Assembly (NCBI RefSeq): GCF_024868665.1
Contig: NC_079902.1
Coordinates: 12,428,550 to 12,492,549 of the forward strand
Origin: Triplophysa rosa
Taxonomy: Eukaryota > Chordata > Actinopteri > Cypriniformes > Nemacheilidae
DNA length: 64,000 bases
Direction of reading: 5' to 3'
The position numbers and the translations under genes are program-made. This document shows positions 35,470-47,362 of the stretch, in pieces (position 1 is the first letter of the stretch; every line of letters begins with the position of its first letter). Below the pieces are notes generated by a model, which was given only the letters and a program-made list of their open reading frames with translations, was not told the DNA's origin and made no database searches.

Positions 35470-38400
35470 TTATGAAACAAAATCATTCACAGTTACATTA
35501 GTTATTGTACTAAAGGCAGGCTCTCCAGGTAGGAACTCCCTTAAAACATATTTCAGCAGCATCTAGGAACACACACAGAATTTTTTTTAAACACGATGCT
35601 GGAAAAACATGTAGAATAGGTTTTAACTGCTAAATATAATTAATAATAGAGTTCTCACATAGAGCAGTTTCTTGTTCCCGTCTGTATCCTGGAAGATCTT
35701 GAACACAGTTTCCACATCGCCCTTATTCAGGATTAGAGATTTTGAATCTAAAACCCCCACAAATTTACTGAACATTAGCAACATAAAATCAACACGTGAA
35801 CCAGTATGTTTAAACCATAAATATCGTACATACATGTTGAACTTAAGAGCTGCAATGCCCTTTCCTTGGTCTCAAGCTTTTCCTCACTGTCACGTGGTGG
35901 TCGGAGAGGCATGTTTCCATTAGGCCATATTCTGTCCCGAAAATTGTCAATGTAGGATGCAATCTGAGCTTCTGTTGGATTCATCTTATTTAAAAAACTA
36001 TTCACCTTTCTGTATGGGAAGAAATTGTATGTGAATCTTCACATCAACAACAACAAAGGTTTTTACACTGTTGCCAAGATTTGAATGCTGTGCTCAAAAG
36101 TCAGCAATCTAAAAAATGGAGAAAAATCTGGCCACACATAACAAAAACACAGGATACAAAGAAACAAAACTTACTTTTTTAACAAAGGCATGAAAGGTTT
36201 CAAAATGGCATCCACAAAGATATTAATGAGGAAAGAGTTACCTGAGGAAGAAATATAAAAATATCAGATATTTTTTATTAGTTTTTAACTACTTAAAGAC
36301 CAGCGAAGTCAAGAAATCTCAAATCATACCAGTTATTTCCTTCAATAAATCAAAAATGGCTTTGGTGGCCTCAAGTTGCTCCCAATTGGTCTGGTTGAGC
36401 TCTTTTTTCTGTACCTGTGGCAGACTGGCCGTCTCTCCAGTTTTCTCTTTTCCTTTGAGCTTTTGTGATCCATTCGTTTTTTTGTGTGTTAACTGTTCTT
36501 TTTTTCTTCTAAAGCCATCAGTTGTGTCAGCCTGTAAACCTTCATTACAGTTACTGGTCAAGTTTGGGACATCACTGGAGTGTACAGCAGGAGTTATTAA
36601 CTTTGATCTATTAACAAAGATATCTAAGCTCTCAGCAAGACTCTCCTGTCCGTCCAAAACCACTTCAGGGTCATCTGATATTTGTTTGCTGTCCTGCACA
36701 TGCATTTCTGATTCCTGAGGGGTCCAAAACCTAAAGTTTACAGCTGTTGGCTCTTCCGTAATGCCTCCCTCCTGCTCTTCAGTTGTGTCAGTGCAGGCTA
36801 GGCGTGCTGGATTCTGTGTGGCATGATTTACTGGGGCTCTTGCTTCATCAAGCTTATCTTCCCTTCTGAGGTTATGAGACTGAAAAAGTATAGTAAAACA
36901 CATGATAAGGTTAGGTTACCTGGATTGCCACAGGGTGGCAGTATTCTCAATGTACAGTTGTACACTGCTGTGCGGTAGTACTTGGGGTTTGTAAAATTAA
37001 AATGCATTGCAAGCAGCAGTTTAAAGGTGTTTTCACGTGTAAGCAGATTCGATATTAAAGGGATAGTTCACCCAAAAATGAAAATTCTGTCCTGAATTTG
37101 TCCCCCCCAACTGTATACAAAGGTTTACAAAGAAATGTATACAGGTTTGGAACAACTTGAGGGTGTGTAAATGATGACAGAATTTTCATTTTTGGGTGAA
37201 CTATCCCTTTAAATCTTTCTGCATCTATATTGATCCTTGATTAAGAGAAGTCTTAAGTTATTTTCCACACAAATGATCTGAAATGGCTATATTTTACATT
37301 GATATTTGTTTATTATGCATTTATCAGTCTCCAAACTACAAGTCTGTATTTACCTCTTCCTCATCTTGGCCAGGAGTGAGAAAGTTTGCAAGTCCACTCA
37401 GAAGACCCCACACACCTCCATCTTGTTCCTCTTCGCTCAGTAACCGTGCAAGAGGGCACAAGAACTGGAATACAGGCTGACTGTGACTAAGTTGTGCATC
37501 AGAAACTAGCTCCTGAGGAGGAATTTAATTCGAAAAATGAGGTTTGAATTTTTGCTAAAAGTTCCCACAAATTAATGTCTGCAAGTCCACGTCGTCTTAC
37601 TTGCAAAAAGTGCTCCAAAGATGATCTAACTTCCTCTGTGTATGCGTCATCGAGTTCCCTATTTGATTTTTCTACTATTGTAGATATAGAGGGTAAAGCC
37701 GATGTATACTTTAAAAAAACACATACCTTCAAAAAGTGAACCTACAGTATATATTAAAATATTAAGAGAAAGTAATAATGGACACAGCTTGTTCATGATT
37801 TCCTCTCTCACCTGCCAGAGACTATGAAAATGAAGAATTTCTGACTGGGTCTTTCTCACATCCCAGTGGAGATTCTCTGGATTATTTCTCTCCTCCAAGT
37901 GAACCGTGAAACACAACTCATCATTCTCCTTTTGAACCTAAGGTAATAATTCTTTTATTTTACTGAAAAACAAACATTTAAAAATTGCAAATGGTTTAGT
38001 TTTTATCACTGGTCTGAAATATGCCTCACGTTTCTAACTTGGACCGCCCACTTCCCCACTCGCCACATCTCGTAGGAAAGTTTAAACTCCATCCTGTCCT
38101 CCTGGACCTGAAAACTTGTTGGGCAAACATCCATATCACTGTCCTTTAGATACATAAAAACAAACAGACTCAGTTGCACAGAACGAAACATAGGAAAATA
38201 AAGAATAAAGAAATTAGATCGACACATTTTCTTTGGTTTGCTCACATTGTCAGTGTCTATGTTACTTCTGATGGAGCACTCTCTGCTGCTCCCTCCATCG
38301 TCCTCTATAACAGCAGGTCTGCGTGCTGTTAAAGCCCTTTGCAAAAGCTCTCGCTCCTTCTTCTTAAGCTTTTTCTTTTTGGCTTGCTTTGACTTGACCT

Positions 38401-41400
38401 TATCAACAAATTTAGAAATTTTTTCTTTGATCCTGTTGCCTGATTTGGTAACGGGAAACAAACAAAAGCATGTTGATTAAAAACAAATCAAGAAAATAAA
38501 GTAACTGACAACAAATAAAAAAGCAATACATCATATAATTATTGTAAACACACAGCTCAGTAATGAAATATAGAAATATATCACCTTTTTTCTTTCCTCT
38601 GGATTCTTCAGACCTGCTATCCTCTGTGTCATCTGTCAATCTTTGTCATTTTTTAATACAGCATGTTAAAACCAGAAATTCACAAATTTTATTTATTTGA
38701 CTGAAAACTTTGTGTTGAGATAACTTACACTTCAGCTCCTTCACTAGCCGTGGAGGATGGTGTACCTTCCCTGTCAGAGTTCAGCAGCTCTCCAACCGAG
38801 CTTTTAGGGGTTATTCTATCCAACTGCAAAACCACCATCTGATTCAAGTTGTCTGGACTGCAGAGATTTGTCACAAGCACATCAAGCACTACAGATGGAA
38901 AAAGGGGTGTTAACATTGGCAAGTATTCAGTGTGTTATTAGAAAATACACGATACAGTATACTAACTATAACACAAATGTTAAATTTGTCAAGTTTATAG
39001 CAGCATTTGGCAGATAACATGACCTACTGTGAATATGAGAACTTTACAATGTTGGTTGAAGGAAAGGTTCTTGGTCACCACTGACTACCATAGTAGGAAT
39101 TGCTTTATAAATTTCTTTGTTCTTATAAACACAAAAGAAGATATTTTGAAGAATGTAAGAAAGCAAACAGTTCTGGGGCACTTTTGACAACCATTGTAAT
39201 TTTTCCTACTATGGTAGTCAATAGTGACCAAGAACTGTTTGGTTACAAGCATTCTTCCAAATATCTTTCACTGTGTTCACACAAAAAAATTATACAGATT
39301 TGGAACAACTCGAGGGTAAGTAAATGATGGCAGAAATTTTATTTTTGGGTGAACTGTCCCTTTAAGACTCTTATGAAAAGCCAATTAAAGGCACCATATG
39401 TAAAAAATCAATATTATCCATGAATATATATACATTATATACAGTATAGCCATAAATTTGTCTTTTGTCAGTGGGGGATATGAGGGGGTTGGAAAGTTCA
39501 GTTTTTATGGATGGCTTTGTTTATTGAGATATTTAAACTCAAAAGATGTGGAGGAACAGGTGCAGTGAAAGCATGTGGAGATCATTCCTAAAACAACAAG
39601 AACCAACACTGTAAATGGCACATATGGTGATGCCAGATAGCTGAGTGGAATGTTCTGATCATTAGCAAGATTATTGAATTTAGTACAAAGTTCACTAACC
39701 TTTCGTGGCCACAATCTCAGTTAGGAAACACTGGTAAAGCTTTGGTTGCCAGAGATATTCAGGGAAAAGATTTCGCACCAGGGCTTCAGAGAAGGTTCTG
39801 AGAAATTCCATTTCCTCAAACCTTGTGCTGAACACTGGGGAACTAAACACTCACACACACAAAAAACAACAGGCCAGTATTTTTTTCCTGTTTTAAAATG
39901 ACATGTAAGTCATTTACTAACAGTATTTCTTAGAATTGCACCATGTGATAAGTCATAAGGTTAGAAAGGAAAGTACTTATGTTTTGTATTACAATTTCCC
40001 CAATATCTTTATCAAACGAACTAACACTCATCAACACAAGAAAAAATCCTGCAATAATAAGATGCTCATATTATGCAGAGTTTATTTTGAGGAAACAGAA
40101 AAAACAGACAAGGACATGCTCACCTGTCTGACTGCTTTGCATTGTGGAGGTGTTGAGTCAAGATCCGAACACAACCCACACTGGTGGCAGACACATCAAA
40201 GTTTTTGGCCTTACATATTATTTTCTCCACGACCAGGTTAAACTCGTTCTGCAGTGCCCTGTGTAAGGGCTGACTATCACCAAGTTCTGGGGCAGTGTAC
40301 CAGGGCTGGACCAGGTAGGCATAGGCACATTTAAACACTACAAAAGATACAACACACGTTGAGTGCGCAATTGCTGTGGTTTATTCACAAAAAACATCTT
40401 CACCAAGCTATATTTGGTATCACAGTAACCAAAAACATTTTTGTTGCATAGCAATGTTTTGTTATTCTTTATAGGAACTATTTCTTTTAACAAATAGATG
40501 CCATTTAATAATTGTAACTTTAAACACAATGCTGTTGGGGTATGTCAGACTTTTGGTGAGAAAATGAACAGTACACTTCCTTTTTGTTTCACCACACAAA
40601 ATAAACTATGATGCTGATAATATGTTTGTGTGGTGTGTGTCATGGTTCAGTGAAAATGTTTCAGTCCTGATCTGCAGACATGCTCAACATACAAATAGGG
40701 CATAACGCCTTTGAACTAGAAAAGGATTATTTACCCTGAAGAAGTGACCTCTGCACATTTGGATATTGCTTTGTCTGAGGTAAATGTTGACCTGTCCCGG
40801 TAGCATCGTTCTCATCGCTGCTTTCCTTTGTCTGAAACAGAGGATTATGTGGAAGGGATTACACTACAGTAATTTCACTGATGATTTCTCAGATGAAGTG
40901 CACACAGCTACAGAAATGAGGGCAGTAGAAGATTTGCTCCTTTTACAAGATCCTCATACGAATATAAGGAACAGAAAACAAATGAAAAGTGAAAGTAAAA
41001 CCTTCATACTTTCCATATGTTTTCCCCTAGAAACCTTACGTTTTATGACCGTTATGTGAAATCTGCAGCCTCATGTCAGGCTTCAGTTATCCACTATAGT
41101 GCCTTCCATATTCTTGACACTTCTTGGAACCTTCACTAACACTTTTCAGATGTAGATTTTAATATTATTGTTTCTCAGTTTACAATAACTATCTATTTCT
41201 AAGAGGAAAATATTTTATGCCAAGATTCAACGTCATATTTTAAAATCTAGGTTTACAATTGTGTTCACAGGTAAGGTCACGCATTAGTATTATTAATAAT
41301 AAAAACCAATAATTAAGCTAAATTAAATGTGATTTTTACATACAATAAAGATTCTCATTTTCATGTCACCTTCGTTCATATACAACACACAGTGTGCCTT

Positions 41401-41630
41401 GTGCCGTAACAATACTTTACAAATAAGGAACTTAACATTACCGTTACCTGTCGTGTCGTTACCTCCGTTAAATCGTCTGTCTGAGTACTTGTTTCGCGTT
41501 CTTGGTTTTTAAAAAAGAAATTGAAAAAGCTTAAAAAGCAAAAGAACGCCTGTGTCCATAACTGTCCAAACGCTGAAAAGTACCAAACGAGCACAAATAC
41601 AACGGCGACAAAGCACCGCCAAGTGTGCAT
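35470..41630 (-). CDS. PXA / degenerate PX / Nexin_C sorting-nexin family protein
   Basis: Predicted membrane-anchored sorting nexin, related by architecture to SNX13/14/19/25. Sixteen exons: 41448-41630, 40735-40831, 40124-40337, 39700-39842, 38729-38888, 38585-38640, 38246-38439, 38030-38143, 37812-37937, 37601-37708, 37354-37512, 36330-36879, 36175-36241, about 35830-36009, 35659-35767 and 35470-35562. They total about 850 residues. The N-terminus has hydrophobic segments (FVAVVFVLVWYF, FFCFLSFFNFFF). A PXA domain follows (YLVQPWYTAPELGD...EFLRTFSEALVRNLFPEYLWQP), then a Lys-rich coil. A PX-like domain (KWAVQVRN...VRKTQSEILHFHSLW) lacks the usual RRY/RRF and PPK-type loop. Nexin_C (NFRDRIWPNGNMP...ETVFKIFQDTDGNKKLLY) closes it. 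No RGS domain was seen. Nexin_C is nearest SNX25. The 38640 acceptor and 35830 donor are weak. Confidence 0.8.
37059..37213. repeat. Palindromic MITE, AGGGATAGTTCACCC family, copy 5 (internal deletion)
   Basis: Perfect-looking ends TTAAAGGGATAGTTCACCC and GGGTGAACTATCCCTTTAA with only about 155 bp between the outer edges. The middle of the family consensus is missing. It lies in an intron of the sorting-nexin gene. Confidence 0.88.
39062..39366. repeat. Palindromic MITE, AGGGATAGTTCACCC family, copy 6 (rearranged left end)
   Basis: The right end is canonical (TTTTTGGGTGAACTGTCCCT), but the left end starts directly with the inner palindrome (TTCTTGGTCACCACTGACTA, ACCATAGTAGGAA). The inner core ACTACCATAG...CTATGGTAGT...CCAAGAACTGTTTGG is shared with copy 3. 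It lies between exons 4 and 5 of the sorting-nexin gene. Confidence 0.75.
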
Positions 41631-41730
41631 CTTTAAAAAGGTCCAATTTGCGAAAGAGATTCCGTCATTTGTCCATACAAAAGCAACACTAGACTTGTGT
41701 TTTCATTGAGACAGACGCGTTGTACTCAGA

Positions 41731-41738
41731 ACCGGAAG
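41731..41738. promoter_or_regulatory. ETS-type site in the sorting-nexin promoter
   Basis: ACCGGAAG, a strong ETS-family core, lies about 100 bp upstream of the ATG at 41630. This is typical for TATA-less vertebrate promoters. Confidence 0.45.
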
Positions 41739-42291
41739 ATAAGATACTTCTTATGAGGGAACCTGCGATCGTAATGTGATTGGTGCAATATAAATTGTCG
41801 TGTTTAACGTACCCTTCCTGGAGCGTCTGCTTATTCTTAGCAGCCCTTTACCTGTAATGTATTGTGCTTTACGCTATTCCACATTTTCTTTTTAAAATGT
41901 AAAACGTTTTCTTGTAAACTGTATATAATCTATATACCTTAATAAAGTATATGTCATTTTACAGGACTTTTTTCCCTTTAGGGAAAAATACCAAATAGTT
42001 GCCATGCCATGCATAGCATCTGTAATGAACCATCTTCACCGCAAGGTGGCACACGTAAGATTATTTTATCTCTAGAATGATTATGCCCAAGAAAAGAGAA
42101 ACTGCTGCAGTTGCTGTTTTATGTGTCAGGTAATATTATTAAAACACTGGATGAATTAAGACATGGTCCTCGTGCATCGACGATCCTGTCAGCAGACGAC
42201 AGAATGCCCTTTCCCTGGCTATCAGCAAGGGAGCTGATGTGTAATAGAACCTACAGTAAGCAAAAGGTATGTGTGTTCCACTTCGTGCGGT

Positions 42292-42405
42292 GCTGCGCAG
42301 ACGCAGACCCATAAGCCCTCAAAGTACCGCGAGAGCGTTTTGTAAACAAGCTTAGTTTAATCGCCCTCGCGGTACTTTGATGATATACGGCTCGATCTGC
42401 GCAGC
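42292..42405. repeat. 114-bp foldback element, copy 1
   Basis: Bounded by GCTGCGCAGA and TCTGCGCAGC. Internally TCAAAGTACCGCGAG pairs with CTCGCGGTACTTTGA. It is related to 50261-50375. It is CpG-rich in an AT-rich region and holds no coding frame. Confidence 0.7.
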
Positions 42406-42409
42406 TCGC

Positions 42410-43085
42410 TGGCCAGAGATCTGACCCATAAAAATAGGACCCGATGGTTATAAAAGCGTTAACAATCGTTTGACATGCGAGTAGCTGCTGCCAGCCAGCG
42501 CAAGAATGAACCGCCTTCTAGGATTACGTCACAGGAGTAGTTCTATCATGCCGATTCTTGCGTAATCGACAGAGAGCCTACTGTTAACGCAGATACGATG
42601 CTTTTTTTGCCACATTACAGTAAACATGACGTCTCTTACCTAACATTTGCTAGCATAATCCATATTCTCTATAGTGCATTACTGATATTACACATCTAAA
42701 GCAAACGAAACTGTCAAATTACCTCATGTAATACCACACCCAGCAAGTCGCCTTGAGGCATGCATGAACTGAAGGTGATGCAAGGACGGATTAGTGTGCT
42801 AATTTACAACCAGGCTAAGATCCACCAAGAGGGTCACCGAGGTTTTTGTTGCGAGAAATCTATGCACGAGCCACCTTTTGTCATTTTAAATTGCACCGGT
42901 TTAGACATACAAACTTTAGATATGCATAATCCTCAATCTTTCATTGACGTCATCTGCGTATTATCACCGCCGGGAAAGTGTTCAATTTGCCATTTAAAGC
43001 AAACTTTAGGTTAAGGTGCAAGTTTGTGAAGGTATTCGCCACAAATAGACACACATTACAAATTCATTAAAGTTCAAAAGTGATA
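42410..43085. other. Spacer between the sorting-nexin gene and slc25a5, no supported gene
   Basis: A plus-strand frame at 42760-43014 (84 codons) has no domain, no clear splice context and no recognisable similarity. Nothing else is seen. Confidence 0.4.
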
Positions 43086-43568
43086 TTTTATTGTACAGCA
43101 ACACAGACAGCTTCCAAGGTCAATAATCAGTATTGCAGGACTGAATTACACTGAAGGGCACACATGACCCTCACAGCTGCTCTTGGGACAGACCCAAATT
43201 CTTTCTTGCGTGTGCCAACAGGGAATGAGGTTGCATCCAAGGAAATAAAACACTGCTTGACATCCAGAAACCAGTCAAGGCATGTGTTGAGTGAGTCTAG
43301 CCTTCGAATAAACATCTACTGACAACTATCTATGGTGTAATCTAAAGACGCTGTGAGTATTTCTTTAATGTTTATAAGGTTCTTAAACATTAATGCATAT
43401 TCTTACTACCTGAAAAGGGTATTACACCTTCCTATATGACAGCCCAATGCTCTATACACAAAGCTAACAAAAAAGTAACTGCTAAAATTACTGGCAGTAC
43501 CTATAGATGTAGCAGATGGGTTGAAAGAAAACCAGGACAAGTTACAGTATAGGTTCGTTCAGTGGGTT

Positions 43569-43574
43569 TTTATT
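43569..43574 (-). terminator. Poly(A) signal of slc25a5
   Basis: AATAAA on the minus strand, 266 bp after the stop codon, which fits the short 3' UTR of adenine-nucleotide-translocator genes. Another AATAAA lies near 43090 and could end a longer form covering 43090-43569. Confidence 0.6.
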
Positions 43575-43839
43575 GAAGCAATGACTAAAAACAGACCGGC
43601 TGGAAAACAGGTAGATTTCAGTACCTGGCACTCTTTCTCTCCGGGAATGACAGTATTGTGAGGGGGAACAAAAGGAAAAAAGGGGGTGGGTAAAATAAAA
43701 CCACAAAAACAACTTTCTGTACAACTAGTAATAACATACTAGTTGGTCCCTATAAATAAGGTGGAATTTGAGAGTCCTTCCAAATGTACAAGATATGTTA
43801 CAGTTAAACATCTCACATTGAATGGTGGACAAGAAACGT

Positions 43840-45933
43840 TTAGATGACCTTCTTCAACTCATCATACAACACCAGCACAAAGGCACCACCCATGCCTCTG
43901 AGAACGTTGGACAAGGCACCCTTGAAGAAAGCCTTGCCACCCTCATCACGTGCAATCTTCTTCCAGCAGTCAATAGTGCCGCTGTACATGATGTCGGCTA
44001 CAAAAGAAAAAAAGCGAATGATTTAATTATCTGCTTGAACGGGAACTAGTCAAGAACACATTAGGAATGGCTTATAAGCAGTAACTGACCTCCTTTACGT
44101 CCAGACTGCATCATCATACGACGACGGACTGTATCGAAGGGGTAAGATGCAAGACCAGCGACAGCAGTCACAGTCTGAGCAATCATCCAGCTGACAACAA
44201 TGTGGGTGTTCTTGGGATCTGGCATCATACCTAAAGACAAGAGAACAAATAACAGTTATAATAATGGCAAAAACAAGATGCAAAAAAACAAATAAAGCAA
44301 TGTAAACTCACCCTTGGCTGTGTCATAGATGCCGAAGTAGGCCGCTCTGTAAATGATGATACCCTGCACAGATACATTGAAGCCCTGGTACAGACCCTTG
44401 ATACCATCAGACTTGGAGATCTTTACCAAGCAGTTACCAAGACCACTGAACTCTCTCTCTGCACCAGCTTTGCCAACATCAGCAGCAAGACGGGTTCTTG
44501 CAAAGTCAAGAGGGTAGACGAAGCAGAGGGATGTGGCACCAGCAGCACCACCTGAGGCCAGGTTACCGGCGAAGTACCTCCAGAATTGGGTGTGCTTGTC
44601 TACACCATCAAGGAAGACCTTCTTGTACTTGTCTTTGAAAGCAAAATTGAGGGCCTGGGTGGGGAAGTATCTGATGACGTTAGCCAAGTTTCCTCTCCAG
44701 AAGGACAGGAAGCCCTGCTCCTTGGGAATACGCACCACGCAGTCAATAATGCCCTTGTACTGCATATCCGCGGTAATCTGTTTGCTAGCATGTTGCACCT
44801 GTAAACAGCAGAATGTGATTAGTCGTATACATAATCAAAGACTTTCAATGAATCTGATCCATTTGATTGTTTTTATGTTTAGAAATATTTGGGAACCATG
44901 AAAATTGTAATTATCAAGCTATAGCACCAGAAAACAAGTCCGTAGAAAGCAAAATCTCAAGAAGGAACCACGGACATGTGATTATGCTACATGAAAGAAA
45001 AGCCGGTAGGGTGCAAATGAGTGATATCTTCCGGTAAAATGGTTTCCCGAACGAAACTTGTTAAAATGGTTATTCGCTAAAATTGCTCCAAAAGCGTGTA
45101 CTAAGAAGAACTTACGACACTTAATAAATGTACACGAAAGTACAAAAACGCGATGCAATATTGTAGAGGACAGTGGTCTCGAACAAAAGATAACGTTAAG
45201 AGGTCGTACTAATATGTGAGCGTTAGCTTGTTAGCTAGCAACGAAGGCCTAGCTACTCGCAGGCCTCCCCTTCTCGCGACCTTGGCGAGATCATTAGATG
45301 CTGAGTTACATTGTTACAATAAAAAACATACTCTAAAAAAACATATGTATCGCAATGTCTTTATAGAGTAATACGCTAACAATCTCTGTCAAATTCCAGT
45401 CATTTAGCCTCCACTTGGTTGTCGGTTGAGGCATTTCACAGGTTGTTCCCTAGAAGGGGTAGTTAAAGGTTACTAACGTTAGGCACTTAAGGCCTAACGT
45501 TAGTCGATTCTAAAATGAAACAACAACCAAATCAAATTACCAACTTTAACCGAAGAATGGGTAACTTTAACGCTCAATCACTTGACGTTAGTTAAGACAA
45601 TCTTTACTTCAGAAGCTTTGTAACTTAACCGTTAACGTTACCTGAATGTCCCATTAAACGTGTAACTAAATGTGTAGATCAAACGCGAAAACCCCGCTAC
45701 ACTTATCTTAACGACATAGAACTGTACCACACCGGCCCGGTGGCATTTCTTTTGAACTAATTTACAATTTTTCATAAATCTCAGATTATATTATCTCATT
45801 AATTTAACTGCGTATATTTTACCTGAAGCAGCAGTTTGACTCTCTCGATGGGGGCAACAGCAGTTTTGGAGATGGCAGCGGCAATGCCACCGGCCAAAAA
45901 GTCCTTAAGGAAAGAGATGGCGGTCTCACTCAT
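43840..45933 (-). CDS. slc25a5: ADP/ATP translocase (adenine nucleotide translocator 2 type)
   Basis: Inner-mitochondrial-membrane carrier exchanging matrix ATP for cytosolic ADP. Four exons are read: 45823-45933, 44312-44798, 44090-44230 and 43840-43997. Together they encode 298 residues, exactly the family length and exon plan. It begins [20 protein letters not shown]. Three carrier repeats carry PIERVK, PLDFAR and PFDTVR signatures. The ADP/ATP-specific RRRMMM motif follows the third signature, and the end is [10 protein letters not shown]. Other ANT paralogues are very similar. The call of slc25a5 rests on synteny, since slc25a43 lies just upstream on the same strand and ube2a and nkrf are close by, as on human Xq24. 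The promoter has a TCTCGCGAGA element, a CCAAT box and a GC box. Confidence 0.93.
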
Positions 45934-46060
45934 TTTCGGATGTTCTTAGAGAGGTGTAGTTTAAAGAGGTCAATCCCGCTCTGCCGCAGGACTAGCGTGT
46001 TATGCCGGCTGATTCGAAATGGCCGAATGAACAGTTGCAAAGAGATTTTTAATACGTTGC

Positions 46061-46116
46061 TCTCGCGAGATGAAACGTACGCATTGCTTCTAAGATTTGA
46101 TTGGACGCGGGGCGGG
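46061..46116 (-). promoter_or_regulatory. slc25a5 promoter: TCTCGCGAGA element, CCAAT box, GC box
   Basis: TCTCGCGAGA (46061-46070) is a palindromic motif known in vertebrate CpG-type, often bidirectional promoters. It lies about 130 bp upstream of the ATG. CCAAT (minus strand, about 46101) and GGGCGG (46111-46116) follow upstream. No TATA box is evident. Confidence 0.6.
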
Positions 46117-46139
46117 GCAATTGTGTGTGATGACGGGAT

Positions 46140-46590
46140 GAATGGCTCAAAGTTAGAGTAACCTTAATAGCCTTACCAAGGTGTAAAGCATAAACGAAGA
46201 AAGGAAGTTTTGGTAACGATAAATGACGTGTTCCTAAGAAGGTAATAGTTGATGTTCAATATCAAAAATACGTACAAATATATTTTAGACTAGTTTAGAC
46301 AGTTGACTTTAGCAAGAGTTGTCCAGTTTTCACCTTTAGCTTTAAGCAAAGCAGCAGTTCTCCAAGGTGACATAGCATACTTATTTGTCACTACTGTACC
46401 GCCCCGTCTTTAGTTAATGATCTCCAAGGTCACGTGAATGAGGGATAAAAGGTCATCATACCAGTATAAAGTCCTTCACATGACTTTTGATTGTGTGGCA
46501 AATTTAGTGATCCAATGTTATTACAAATCAATACTATAAGAAACAATAAAACACAACTGAGATATGAAAGTAAAGAAAGTTGACAAATAT
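46140..46590. other. Short spacer between slc25a43 and slc25a5
   Basis: No gene is recognised between the slc25a5 promoter and the probable 3' end of slc25a43. Confidence 0.5.
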
Positions 46591-46591
46591 G

Positions 46592-46597
46592 TTTATT
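46592..46597 (-). terminator. Possible poly(A) signal of slc25a43
   Basis: AATAAA on the minus strand about 765 bp after the slc25a43 stop. If used, 46575-47362 is 3' UTR. No other feature is seen in that interval. Confidence 0.45.
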
Positions 46598-47362
46598 GTT
46601 TTCTATTTTACAATGTGCTTCCAGGTTTAGGATTGACATATTTATGTTCCAAATTTAAGAACATAACATGAAAACACTTAATGAACTGCATTTTTACAGT
46701 TCAGTCAGGGTCATTAAGGACTGTGTGTCCACATAAGCAGGACACATTATCTTACAATGCAGATTTAAAATCTCACGCATTATTTATCCAAGAAGCAAAT
46801 GTTAAATTGCACCAAAACATGACCTTAAAAGCATGGGCTTATAAATAACAGAAGACCTTGGTGCCCTGAGTGCTAAAAGCTAATAAAATAATAATACTTT
46901 GTTTGACAAAGGCATGGATCTGTATTGTTGAATGGTACTCAACATTTTTTCCTGAGACGTGATCAATTCAAACTTCAAGTCTTAACCACAGTTCTTTACT
47001 TAAAAAAACACCATTGCTGTGGAGTGTAAAGTTAAGTGAGTGAATGTTATAACAATTAAATGCTTGTGCATCTTTAATACTGCCTAAAGGTTCACTACTG
47101 TGTCTCATGTGCCTGAGATACCACAGAAAATGGACTGTGCTTCAAGTATGTATGTGCTGAATCCCTAAACCAGCCCATTAGATGTAAAAACAATGACAGG
47201 TACAATGTTTTTCATTATTACTAAATATACTGCAAAAAGTGCCACACTGAACATGAACTTTGAGTTCTAGCTTAAGGCAGTAAAACCATCTTACACTCAT
47301 ATCAATATATACAGGAGAGTCACATAGCACCTCAGAGAATTGTCAGTCTAGCAGGAACCAAA

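Noticed and set aside
42760..43014. Plus-strand 84-codon frame upstream of slc25a5's 3' end
   Set aside because: No motif, no promoter or splice evidence; kept as intergenic.
44533..44901. Plus-strand 122-codon frame
   Set aside because: Antisense shadow of slc25a5 exon 2.
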